20,306 bases of DNA from Chara braunii (taxonomy: Eukaryota; Streptophyta; Charophyceae; Charales; Characeae): positions 109,561 to 129,866 of the forward strand of contig BFEA01000817.1 in NCBI GenBank assembly GCA_003427395.1. Direction: 5' to 3'. The position numbers were made by a program, and so were the translations under genes. The first letter of the stretch is position 1. Each line of letters starts with the position of its first letter. Below, piece after piece: positions 1 to 9,236 of this stretch. The notes beneath the pieces were generated by a model. It saw only the letters and a program-made list of their open reading frames with translations. It was not told where the DNA came from and did no database searches.

Positions 1-138
1 TACTACCTACTAGTGTGAGAGTGAAAAACACAAGTTTGAAGAGCCCAAATCACCAAGATTGTATCATGGATCATCTAGGAAAGAATCGGAGTACTACCCC
101 CTAGTGTGCAAGTGAAAGATGAGAGTTTGAGTAGCCCA
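1..138. repeat. 91-bp tandem repeat, about 1.5 copies
   Basis: Positions 1-47 and 92-138 align almost without gaps: both start TACTACC, share CTAGTGTG and AGTGAAA, and end in AGTTTGA.(G)AGCCCA. The period is 91 bp. The first copy begins at the window edge, so the array probably extends to the left. No reading frame is associated with it. It could be the end of a satellite or the subterminal repeat of a mobile element; the sequence does not decide. Confidence 0.75.
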
Positions 139-139
139 T

Positions 140-380
140 AGAAGGAAGAAGATGAAGAAAAAAAGAAGATGGAGAAGGAGGGGAGAGAGATGAGGAAGAT
201 GGAGATGGAGGAGAAGAGGAGAAGACAAAGAGAATGAAATTGGAGAGGAGGAAGGTGAAGATGAAGGGGGAGAAGATGAGGGGAAGGAAGAAGAGAAAGA
301 AGGAGGGAGAGAGGAAGAAGAAGAAGAGGAAGAAGGAGAGGAAGAAAAAGAAGAGGAAGAAGAAGAAAAAGAAGAAGAAG
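140..380 (+). repeat. Polypurine (GAA/GGA) tract
   Basis: About 240 bp made almost only of A and G on the plus strand, mainly GAA, GGA and AAG units with irregular order. Such homopurine tracts can form triplexes. Apparent Lys/Glu/Arg-rich frames on the plus strand and Leu/Ser/Phe-rich frames on the minus strand arise only because purine-only DNA cannot make most stop codons; they are not genes. Confidence 0.9.
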
Positions 381-1587
381 TCTCTTCCTTTCTCTCACCT
401 TGTTGGTTCCTTGATGATGGTGTCTCCTTGATGAAGCTTCCACTCCTTGCACAATCCCCTCTTGGCTATAACTTCCTTCTTCTCCAAGCCCCTCTCTCCT
501 CCTTCGTTACTTCTCTCCCAGGTTATGGCAAGCTTCCTCAGCTAGGGCTATGGAGTCCTCCCCTCTAGGAGGGCTAATGGGACTCCTCTAGCCTTTCCTT
601 CTCTCCTACACCCAGGGGGGATATGGCGGATCACCTCCCAAGTGTCTCTCCCACCATCACTATCCTCTAGAGTCTTTCCCACTACCTCCTAGTCTCCTCT
701 AAGCTCTCCTATTAGCATGGACTCCTCTCTCCTCACTCCAAGTGCAAAGGAGCTCATGTGAGCTCATTTGGGCAGCATGGGCACCCCTCATGCAAATGTG
801 AGAGTGGCGGACTGCATCCTCAGCTTATGTAGGCTGAAACCAACAGTCTGGCCAGCCCATGAGCCTCTCCAAGTGCCTTGGGGTGAATCGAGGTACCCCC
901 AAGGCAAAATTCTCCTATTAGGCCCTACTGGAGGTACCTGGGCCTCATTTTGGCCAAGTACATGCAGTTCGAGTGGCTGGTACCAACTCGGACTGCCTCT
1001 TGGCCTNCTTCNNCCTCTTTTCCATTGCTCAAATGCTACCCCCTTGGGTCCTAATGCCCAAGGGGCAACAATATTTGAAAGAAAAAGACCTTGTGGGCCT
1101 TTTTCTCGATTTTTTCAAGTTTCGGCCTCCCTTGGGTAGACCGGAGCATTTTTCCATGTGGCGACACATTTTCAGCCTTGGATCTGGCTGAGATCCAAGG
1201 CCAGCAATAATCCGCGCTACCCCCTAGTAGCCCTTGATTCAATTTTGAACCCCTAAGTTCATTTTTTCAATTTCCGGTGCATCTGGCTCTCTTTTTGGGC
1301 CAAATGCACAATTTTGTCTTTTTCCTTCTTTTGTTTCTTTCCATTTTGGGTTGCCACCTCATTCCAGAGCTAGCCGTTTTTAGCTGGCCCACAAAAAACG
1401 GCTAGTTCCTCTCCACCATGAGATCTGATCTCAGATTCATGGTCCAAAAGAAAACCGGCCACTTCCTTTTTGCATTTTCTCTCATTTTCTGCTTTTTAAT
1501 ACAGATTTGAATAAGATATGGCCCAAGGGTCATATCTCTACAATCCGGATTGCCCTCCCTTATTCTAGGAGGGACGGGGACATAGTT
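381..1587. other. Non-coding stretch with scattered hairpins
   Basis: No credible gene on either strand. C/T-rich DNA with multiple stops. It holds several near-perfect inverted repeats: 750-765 (7-bp arms, 2-nt loop), 875-905 (GCCTTGGGG / CCCCAAGGC), 964-996 (11-bp arms with one G:T pair), 1040-1065 (CCCCTTGGG / CCCAAGGGG), 1176-1200 (10-bp arms CCTTGGATCT / AGATCCAAGG), 1370-1405 (12-bp arms CTAGCCGTTTTT / AAAAACGGCTAG) and 1515-1536. Ns lie at 1007 and 1012-1013. Confidence 0.6.
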
Positions 1588-3530
1588 GGGACCTGCCAGT
1601 CCCTATTGTGCAGGTGCTAATAGGCCGACACACTCTCCTTCACTCTTTTCTCCCCTTTTGTTTCATTCTCCCTCCTTTTTCTTTCATTTTTCTTTCTTTT
1701 TCTTTTATTTCTGTTGTGACAAGTGTCAAACTGTTGTGCACCCTCCTTCTAGGCCCTAAGGCCTTATTCAAGGCCAGGTTCATGGCTGTTACTTGGTCGT
1801 TACATCTCGGATTCCAACAATGGCACCCCCATGCTCCTAGAGGGCTCCATTTTGCTCCCGTTTGCCCAATTTTAAGCCCCTTTTGCTCTGATTATCTAAG
1901 GACAACCTTTTTCATATGTTGAGCCTCTTGAGGCTCTATTTTTTCATGCCGAGCTAGTCCGAGATATCTCGGACTGCTGGGCAGCCCTCCCAACACTATT
2001 ATTTGGTTTTGTTTTCTCCCCATGACTCTCCCACTTGCCCCCACTAGTGGTGCTAATATTTTCCACCGTCTAGATCCTCGATCTCGACGGCGCAGTTTGC
2101 TTGCACAATTATTCTTTGTGCTTGCTCACGGTTCCCTTGGGACAGCCCAAGTCCCCGCCACTTCCCTCCATACCAGTCCCATTTTCTCGTCCCGCCGGCG
2201 CGTGTTCCGTTTTTCGATTTTTATTATTTGGACCCACTTGGTCCCCGACAACATTCCGGACGGTGTCCAATTTTTATTTTTGGGGCCCTCTTGCCCTTGG
2301 TGGTCCCATCATTTCTACATGCGTGCCGATTTTTCTAGGCCGTGAGATCTCATCTCACGGTTTTCGTTTACCGTCTTTACTTGCCCCATGCCGAAATCGC
2401 TCCTTTCTAGCCTTCCGGGTTTGTCGTGGCTCATTTTCCCTTAGCCTAGGCATCCCCATGCAGTCCATTGCAACTCGGACTGCAATGGGGGTCAATTCCC
2501 TAGCCCCAATGCCCCACAACTAGCTCTTACTCAAAAGAAAAAGAAACGGCCAACTCCCAAGTGCATCCCGACTTTTAGCTCCGGATGCATCTAAAACATG
2601 TGTTTTTCCTCATGCATACAATCCGTTTTATTCCGGTTGCATGGGGCTTTGATTTTTTTGATTTTCTCTGCAAAAATCAAAGAAAATCCAAGTTCTTTGT
2701 AACCGCCATATTCCAGAATGAATCTGGTCACGGACGAATCTCCCCAAGTGATCGTTTTTTATTGTTAAGGTCTTTTTCTCTTTTCTTTTCTTTTTTTTTC
2801 TTTTCTTTTTCTTTTCTTTTCTTTTCCTCCTTTCTTGGACAGTAGGGACCTGCCAGTCCCTACTTGTGGCAGTACCTACTGACGGCCAACTCACTCAGTC
2901 CCTCTCACCCTTTTTGTTTTATTCTTCCACATTTTCTTTTCTTTTCTCTCTTTTTTTTCTAGCATGTCAAGTGTCAAGTGGCCGTTAAGGCCCTTTTCTA
3001 GCCTCTTCCTCTTAGTTTTGGCCCTTCCTATGCCCAAAGTGCAGTCCGTTATATCTCGGACTGCAATAATGCCCTTCTCATGCTCATGGGAGCTTCCCTT
3101 CACTCCTGTTTTCCTCCCATAGTGACCCCTCCTACTCCGATTTTCTCCCGGAGGGCTATTTTTCACATGGAGTCTCTTTTGACTCCATTTTCTTGAGGGA
3201 GGCTGATGCGAGATTTTTCGGATTGCTCCCATGCCTCCCACCTCAAGTTTCTTTACTTTTTCTTTTCTTTTCGGCCTTCTCATTTGCTACCGCTAGCGCT
3301 TGCACTAGTGGTGCTAATATTCTTGGCCATCAAGATCTCGATCTTGATGGTGCACCTTGCCTTTATTATTTTCCCTCATGCGGTGCCGCCCTTTCCTTTT
3401 GGGACTTTCACATGTCCCTGCCACTTGTCCCGTCGGTGGTTTCCGACACTTAGTCCAACTGGTGGTCCCCGACACCTAGTCCCGCCGGCGTTCCCCGACA
3501 CTTAGTCCCGCCGGCGGTCCCCGACACATT
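1588..3530 (+). repeat. Two diverged tandem copies of a ~1.26-kb unit
   Basis: Copy 1 (about 1588-2844) and copy 2 (from 2845) share ordered landmarks at a constant offset of 1257-1261 bp. GGGACCTGCCAGTCCCTA is at 1588 and 2845. CAAGTGTCAA follows a pyrimidine tract in both. The motif ACTAGTGGTGCTAATATT is at 2043 and 3304, followed in each by a large hairpin around GATCTCGAT. A GGTCCCCGACA segment is at 2240 and near 3500. Between landmarks the copies are strongly diverged, so the duplication is old. No conserved reading frame runs through both copies, which argues for a non-coding repeat (satellite-like unit or non-coding part of a mobile element). Confidence 0.7.
2760..2832. repeat. Pyrimidine microsatellite (TTTTC)n
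   Basis: A run of about 70 bp of T with interspersed C, mostly TTTTC and TTTC units, in the first large tandem unit just before the GGGACCTGCCAGTCCC landmark. Similar but shorter T/C tracts occur at about 1670-1710 and 2930-2960. No splice acceptor AG with a following reading frame was found. Confidence 0.85.
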
Positions 3531-3546
3531 TCGCTCCGGTGACCCC
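3418..3546 (+). repeat. 26-bp minisatellite, four copies plus a partial
   Basis: Units start at 3418, 3444, 3470 and 3496, with a degenerate partial from 3522. The period is exactly 26 bp. The two most similar units differ at only a few positions and carry the palindrome CCGCCGGCGG core followed by TCCC and CGACAC. The first unit is more diverged. The equivalent place in the upstream 1.26-kb copy (about 2230-2265) holds only one related segment, so the array expanded after the larger duplication. Confidence 0.9.
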
Positions 3547-4005
3547 TCTCCCTTGTCTTTTCTTGCGCCTTGCACGCGCTGGTTCCTTTGGTCGCGGGCC
3601 TCTACCCCGAGGTTCCCGTAGGTTGCCCCACATGTTGACACCTCGTTCTCTATCTTCCTGCGGCCTCTGAGTCGTCCGTCCCTCAACTCCCTCATTCCTT
3701 TATCGCCGTCGTGCTGCATTTGCTGGTTCAAGGGCCCTTTGGCCTTAGTCTTATTGCATTCCAATGGCCCTCCCGGCCTCATGCTATGTTTTATGTGCCC
3801 CTGTTCTTGCGCTCGCTTGTTTGCCGTCACTAGTTCTTTCCTCCTGTGGTTCTCACCCCAGGGCATCACTCCCTTTTGCGGCCTAATCCTTTGCCTTTTC
3901 TTTCTCCCGCCTCCTCACTCCAGATTTCTCTGTTGTGCACAGTTTGCCTATATTCAGTCTCTCGAGTGATGGGAAGTTATTCGGGACTCACCAGTCTCGA
4001 CACCG
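3547..4005. other. Non-coding C/T-rich stretch up to the integrase remnant
   Basis: Nothing recognisable on either strand. Plus-strand frames are short and low-complexity. The recognisable integrase similarity starts near 4006, so a truncation or insertion boundary of the gypsy element lies somewhere around 3950-4005. Confidence 0.45.
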
Positions 4006-4682
4006 GGATTTCTGCGGTATGTCGTTTGGGCAGATAACGTCACTGTCAAATCAAGCACTGGTACCCCCCTTATGCCCTGTGGCTCGACCGACATTGCCCT
4101 TTGCCTATCGATTTCCATGTGGACACCTGGAAGAGTGTCTCATGGAGGGCCAATATGACAAGGGGCAGGGTGTTAGAAGCAAGATTGCGACAGATAGCTG
4201 AGAGTTTGGACGCTGGGATAATGAAGGCAGCTCGAAACATTGAGAAAAAGAGAACAAAAAAGAAGGAAAAATGGGATCGGAACCTGCGCGTCCGGCGGGG
4301 GCCGATAGGAACTGATGACCTCGTCTTGATGTACGACTCGTCATTGGAGAAGACCTGGGCCAAAAAGTTAGCCAACTGGTGGATGAGCCCGTACCGGGTA
4401 TTGAAACGGTTAGATGGAGGGGCGTACTTTCTCACTGAGTTAGATGGGGCCAGGCTCAGAGACCCCGTCGCTGGAGCTCGGTTGAAACTTTTTCGGAGGA
4501 GGGGAACTTTTGAGACAGACCCGAGAGGGAAAACAGAAGTTGTGATCCACACAGAAGAACTCACAAGTTACAAAGAGGGTGAAACCTCAGAAAGAGGGCC
4601 GTTTTCTAAGGTGCCAAAGAAAAAATACAAGGTCCAGAAGCCTTTCGCTACCCAAAACACCGAGAGGACGGAAAAGGCCTAG
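4006..4682 (+). pseudogene. Ty3/gypsy retrotransposon pol, integrase C-terminal end (frameshifted)
   Basis: In the full element, integrase inserts retrotransposon cDNA into the genome. Only its C-terminal third is visible. From 4006 the frame reads GFLRYVVWADNVTVKSSTG, then a one-base shift at about 4062 continues with YPPYALW and PLPIDF, the typical end of the integrase core (STG.P..L..GR..LPI). From 4101 it stays open to the stop at 4680-4682. A basic helical linker (RNIEKKRTKKKEKWDRNLR) leads into GPIGTDDLVL, then the GPY/F module (WWMSPYRVLKRLDGGAYFL and LDGARLRDPVAGARLKLFRR). Beyond it lies a charged tail of about 55 residues. The catalytic D,D-35-E core, RNase H, reverse transcriptase and gag are absent, so the copy is 5'-truncated and dead. 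Assignment to Ty3/gypsy rests on the GPY/F layout; the lineage cannot be told. Confidence 0.85.
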
Positions 4683-4861
4683 GCACGACAACGATGACGG
4701 GGAACGGATGCGGAAGCGTCGGTTTGGAGGACGAAAGAGTGCTTCGAGAAAAACCTTGAAGGCGAGGCGTGAGAAAGAAGAGAGAAGACGGAGAAGAGAG
4801 CGACGAGAGGAAAGAATGCGGAGAAAGAAATGGGTGTAGGCGGACTCGGCGAGGCAATAGT
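4683..4861 (+). other. Purine-rich sequence after pol
   Basis: Downstream of the integrase stop the plus strand is purine-rich and another frame (4579-4839) stays open, giving an Arg/Lys/Glu-rich peptide. The residue bias is explained by base composition. Part of it may be the 3' non-coding region of the gypsy element. Confidence 0.4.
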
Positions 4862-5175
4862 GTTTCCTGGCTAGAGGAATGTACCATAGTTAGATAGCGG
4901 GGCCGTATGAATAAAATAAGGGGTGATATGTTCGGACGATTTAAAAGGGGAACCATGTACCAAAGTCCGAAAAAGGGGGGATAAAATGCAAATGCTTCTC
5001 GAGTGGAACAGTGTAAATTAGTCAGATAAGGGGAGAGGCCGAGGCCGTGTGAGAGGGAAAGGAGGTGTGTACCGAGGGGAAAGATGCGCTTGGGCGATCC
5101 GAAAGGGGTACTATGTACGATGATTGGGGAAAAGGGGACTAAAATCTTGTGTACGAGAGCCTCGCCGGGGACGTC
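4862..5175 (+). repeat. ~158-bp imperfect tandem duplication downstream of integrase
   Basis: Two diverged copies align with an offset of 158 bp: ATGTAC at 4955 and 5113, TAAAAT at 4982 and 5140, with matching AAAGGGG, CGATTTAAAAGGGG / CGATCCGAAAGGGG and CTTCTCGAG / GAGCCTCGCC flanks. Each copy has an A-then-G purine run (AAAAAGGGGGG at about 4970 and GGGGAAAAGGGG at about 5126) that resembles a polypurine tract. Tandem repeats between pol and the 3' LTR occur in several plant gypsy lineages, so this may be the element's 3' non-coding region. No LTR could be identified. Confidence 0.6.
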
Positions 5176-6512
5176 AAGCAATTGAGGTGTGGGCTGGTTG
5201 TCGGGCGGCTGCCTACCAGCCGAGTACACTTTTTTCAAACATAGGAGTTTTTTTTTGGAGTTTTTTTTTTTTTGTTGTTTCCGCGCATTCTTGATGAACG
5301 GATACATTCGATTGTGGGGTTTGGTGGTGACCTTGAGTCTCTTGGTCTCCGTACTATCCTTGGGACAAGCAGGGGAAATGACCTGAGCGGCGGTCGCAAG
5401 CGGGGCCCAATGCGGACGAAGTGTGAGTTGAGTATGGCTGGAGCAATCCTTGGAGAGACCCGGTGCTATAATAGAGCCTGGCCACGAGACTACACGTACA
5501 AAGGGGGGAGGTTCGAAAGGGGGGGGGTGGACGATCGCGACCTCAGACCCTTGGTGTGGGTGCCGCCGAGTTGTGGTCTGTCTCAACGTAATGAAGATCG
5601 ACTTTGATATGGCCGCCCCGATGCTGTGATCAATCTGGTCCGGGCGCCACAATAAAGGTTAATGGTCGGATCGGCACGTTTCAGCTCATCCCGGCCACCA
5701 CGATGTGGAGAGACTGGGATGGTCCGCTTTTGAAACAATCCTCGCACTACTTGAAAAGGGGGTCTCCAATTGGCTTTGTAAAGGGATGGGTACGGGCACT
5801 ATCACTTCAAAATGGTGATCATCCAAGTGATCAGCGTCATGACGGCCCGACCTGAATGAATGTTGTGGACCACGGCTGGACGAAACAGATCGGGTGACGG
5901 GTACTGTCGGCAGTGCGGGGCGAGCTCTCACATCCGGTGGGGCCGCTCACACAAATTCACGGGCACAATTGGGAGCAAACCATATAAGGGGGAAGGGTCG
6001 AGCTGACCGGGCTCGTGCTTCGACTAATGAAGGTCGGGTATGGTGCCGAGCGACCGGGAAAGCATCTGCTTGAAGGTAAGAGGTTGATCCGCCCAAAAGG
6101 ACGGAGAACGAATTGAAATGGCAAGCGAGGGAGAGAAGGGATCAATCGGGTGGGGGAAAAAGGGAAAGATTTTCCAAAGAAAGATCAAGAAAAGGAGATG
6201 AGACAGTTGGGAAGGCACGCGCTCGCGGTCAGAACTTGGTAACAGTCTTCCGTGAAGGGGGGAAGGCACTAGGAGCCTGGGGGACGTTGGCATGTACCAA
6301 AATCGGAATTTGAACCCGGTGGGAGCGCGAACTGGCGATTCACCACCATGGAAAGGAAGGGAGGAGTGAGCATGTGGGGACTGGGCGCGAGGGCATTGAG
6401 GTGCTTGGAATCCGGGAATGGAGAGCGGAGCGCGCGGTGGTTGGCCGGAGTGGGAACAAAGAAGGATGGGGGGGGAAGAACAGAGACAACCGGGAGAAGG
6501 AGGGAGCTGCTG
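5176..6512. other. No recognisable gene
   Basis: G-rich on the plus strand with no frame that resembles a known family. A long minus-strand open frame (4648-5652) is the antisense of G/A-rich repeats and was judged spurious. Two very small plus-strand frames are noted in the findings: 5294-5386 (30 residues, hydrophobic) and 5860 to about 6006 (half a zinc-knuckle pattern). This stretch could be the 3' non-coding part or an LTR of the gypsy element, but no terminal repeat pair is visible. Confidence 0.4.
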
Positions 6513-6620
6513 TAATCGGCGGGAATTTTTTTGAACTCTTGCAAACTAATCAGGGGAATTTTTTTTGAACTTAGACAAAATAATTAGCGGGAATTTTTTG
6601 AACTTTGGCAAATAATCGGC
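6513..6620 (+). repeat. 34-bp minisatellite, three copies
   Basis: Units at 6513-6546, 6547-6580 and 6581-6612, plus the start of a fourth at 6613-6620. Each begins TAATC/TAATT, then a G-rich triplet group, GGAATTTTTT(T)GAACT and ends GCAAA or ACAAAA. Length varies by 2 bp, mainly in the T run. No coding meaning. Confidence 0.9.
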
Positions 6621-7527
6621 GAGAGATGGGAAACTGTCTTGAAATTGGGAGGCAACATTGTAGGTAGTTGGGAGAATAGGAAGGAGGGCTGATTGGCGGA
6701 GGTGGTCAAAGGGAGGATTGACGGGGGAAGGAACAAAAGGGGACGGGAAGTATAGAGAAGGGAAGAAGTGGAAGTGGGGGCGGGGATTTTTTTTTGGAGG
6801 GAGCACACTTATCCCCCACTTTCAGCCTTTCCGAGTCCCTGCACTCCTCCGTGCCTCGGTACCAGGTGCGACGAAACCCGTTTTCTAGAACAAAGCACTG
6901 ACTTTGCCTGACTTTGCTCGATTGCAGGAGCCAAAGAGGGGTCGAGTCGAGAGAAAGGAAAAGTGGGAGGAAAAGGGAGAGAGGGAAGGAGGGAGCCCGC
7001 TCGGATTAGTGAGCCGAAGACCTCCTCTTCGCTCGGGTCAGTGCGGTCGGTGGTCGAACCCGTTTCTTTATCTTACTCGAAGCACCTGCTTAAGGGTGTG
7101 GGGGCCAGGTCTTTCCAGACTCAAAGGCGGGTCCTTCTCTGTGGGAAAAATCGTGTGCGCATCTGTTTTGTCTGGCCTGTTATCTTTTTTTTCTCTGACA
7201 CTGTATTTTCGCAAAAGTCTCGGCTTGTTCACCAAACAGAGGAGGAGTTAGCTGCCAAGGGGTGGGCCGGAACTGATAACCTCACCCGGAGCAAAAGGGG
7301 AGGGAAAATTATAAGGAGAAAAAAAAGGAGAAGGGGGAGGAAGCAACCGTGCATCTGAATCTGGCAGGGGAGACAGTTACCGAGGGACATCGGTACTTGC
7401 CTTTTGGCGGAAAAGTCCTTCAGACTGCTAGACCTAGACGTAATTCTAGACTGAATAGAGCTGGTACCTTCTTGGCCCTCCCCCAAGACCTACAGGGACT
7501 CGGGAAATTCCTCGGCCTACCAAAGAT
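6621..7527. other. No recognisable gene
   Basis: G/A-rich up to about 6780, then mixed composition with a G-rich then T-rich junction at 6775-6797. Two overlapping plus-strand frames at 6904-7358 show no recognisable domain and are rich in Arg/Lys/Gly as expected from the base composition. No confident promoter, LTR or RNA gene was found. Confidence 0.4.
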
Positions 7528-7565
7528 CCTTCTTTTCTTTTTTTTTCTTTTTCTTTTTTTAACAG
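7528..7565 (-). repeat. T/C tract, possible LINE poly(A) tail (minus strand)
   Basis: A run of T with few C at 7528-7560 followed by AACAG. On the minus strand it is an A-rich tail lying about 320 bp beyond the end of the LINE ORF2 remnant, in the right orientation to be that copy's 3' tail. The alternative is a plus-strand polypyrimidine tract plus AACAG splice acceptor, but no exon with recognisable coding follows. Confidence 0.4.
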
Positions 7566-7883
7566 GTCCTTATGGTCCTGGCTCCATATCCATTCTGGGG
7601 AGTGTCAATCCGGTTAGTATTCCCTCGGCAAGTCGAAAGATTACAACGTTTTACCCACACAACGCTTCCTTCTGTCTTGCCGAAGGAACCCTGACCAGCA
7701 TTGGTTACTCCTAGGGAGGATTGACTGTCAGCTTGCCCTGACCACTTGTTCCTCTCAGCTTCTATTCAGAGCCTATCGAATGAATCCCTTCAATGCAAGA
7801 AAAGTGGGGGGGCCCTCTCAGTGTTTTGTTGCTTGTCCTTGTCCTTCGTTGTGTGTCCGGTTAGCCTTGTTGTTGATCCCTCT

Positions 7884-9236
7884 TCAGGGCCTTCTTGACC
7901 TTCTGCCAGGGCGCCCGGCGAGAGGCCTGATAGACTTCATGATTGTGCCCCTCAACCTGTTGTCCACTATCGTTGCCACCTTGCCCCTTAGCAGCCAGTT
8001 CCTCATGAAGGTTTGTTTCTCGGTTGTTTGTCCTTCTGGTCTGTGTCTTATAGAGTTGACTACTCTCCACCATCTGCTTTTGATTTCCGTCTCTGCCATG
8101 CTCAGCAGTAGTGACCACATTTCTTCCCTAGCCACCTTTGCACCCTCGATTGTCTGAGTGCATCTTCGTTTCCATATTACCCACAATGCCAACTTCCTGA
8201 GCAAGGTAACCATACTTCCCTGCTGCCTGTGATGTTGCTGGGGATGTTAGTTAGGATTAGGATAGAGAGATGGGGAATGTCAAGGGACGGCGAAGCGAAC
8301 AGGATCGACCATAGCTCACGGACCTTCTTCCATACCCATGTTGCTTCTGGCAGAACAGGAGGCAATGTGGGATGTCTTCGGGAGAGTTGTTGCTGCACTT
8401 TGAGCAGCATTCCAAACTGTCAGGGTCGGAGTGTTTCCTTCTAGTTTGTAGCCACTGGTTGACGGGAAGGGCTGCATGTGCTATTAGCCATTGCAAGCTG
8501 CGAATTCTGATAGGTCTGGTGAGAAGGGGATCGTATCACCTAGGTTCAGTATGCTTCTCCTTTTCTCTGTAAGTCTCGGATTTGGGTCCCTGGTTTGTAG
8601 TCCGAGGTTATATCCGAACTTTACACATTTGACTAACCATTTACAAAACCCACTTACCGCCCCTCTGTGTCCCCTTCTTCTGTTACCCGCCTACCAGAGG
8701 CAGCTCATTCTCGAAACTCACCCAGGAGGCTTAACCGAGGGTAAGTACCACTCGTCACAGTGTTGACCAAGAAGTATGTCAGACCCGACCCCTCCACAAC
8801 TCACAGTTGTAATGGGAGGCCCTACCCCGTCTCGGTTGAAAGTGGGTTCACTCAACAAAGTTTCATTTATTATCCCGCCAGTTCCCTTTTTACCATAGCT
8901 TTGTCAAGGAAAGGATTTGATCATGGGGAAGGGTATGGAGAAGGTCGAAGACTTATCCTTTGCCCTGATCTTTGCCTGCTAGTCACAGGCGATATTGACA
9001 GCCTTTTCGATCTCAACCAATGGGATATTTTTTTCTTCCACTCACGGGTAAGTTACTCAGAGTTGTCGGTGTCCATCAGCCCGGCTCGTGCGAGATCCCC
9101 TGGTAGAATTGTTCGCCACAGCCTGTGTGACTTCTCCTTAGTAGCCAGGTTCGGAATGGTTGTGAAAGTCTGACCAAGGTAAAGCACGCCGTTTACTGAC
9201 AACCCAACAATGTTAATAATCAATTGCACTTATTTG
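7884..9236 (-). pseudogene. LINE ORF2 C-terminal remnant with zf-RVT domain
   Basis: ORF2 of L1-type LINEs makes the endonuclease/reverse transcriptase; plant copies end in a zinc-binding module (zf-RVT). Read on the minus strand in broken frames. About 9230-9056 gives GLSVNGVLYLGQTF, LATKEKSHRLWRTILPGD and AGLMDTDNSE before a stop, with REWKKKISHWL just beyond. Then 8535-8370 gives RIRSLQWLIAHAALPVNQWL followed by CSKC, and EDIPHCLLFC about a dozen residues later, a C-x2-C...H-x4-C cluster. A shift at about 8350 continues with ATWVWKKVRELWSILF, and another shift near 8210 with LRKLALWVIWKRR and EEMWSLLL, the usual ALW.IW.RR tail. At least three frames are used, so it is dead. The part between about 9050 and 8540 is badly decayed. 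The zf-RVT call is strong; the 9230-9056 piece is inference from orientation and adjacency. Confidence 0.72.

Noticed and set aside
75-452. Leu-rich minus-strand and Lys-rich plus-strand frames
   Set aside because: They are translations of the purine tract and have no protein-like complexity.
2022-3505. Several overlapping plus-strand frames of 86-140 codons
   Set aside because: They do not stay in the same frame between the two tandem copies, lack domains, and pass through hairpins and T/C tracts.
4648-5652. A 334-codon minus-strand open frame, the longest single minus-strand frame in the left half
   Set aside because: It is antisense to purine-rich and tandem-repeated DNA and overlaps the integrase end; composition is Pro/Ser/Leu/Arg low complexity with no domain. 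The absence of stops follows from the plus strand lacking TTA, CTA and TCA.
7528-7565. Polypyrimidine tract plus AACAG as a plus-strand 3' splice site
   Set aside because: No coding exon follows and no matching donor or gene upstream; the LINE tail explanation is at least as good.
7229-8010. Similar peptides EELAAKG on the plus strand near 7240 and on the minus strand near 7990
   Set aside because: The similarity covers only about 20 bases and does not extend, so an inverted copy of the LINE end is not supported.
8760-9173. 137-codon plus-strand frame
   Set aside because: It lies antisense to the LINE ORF2 remnant and resembles no known protein.
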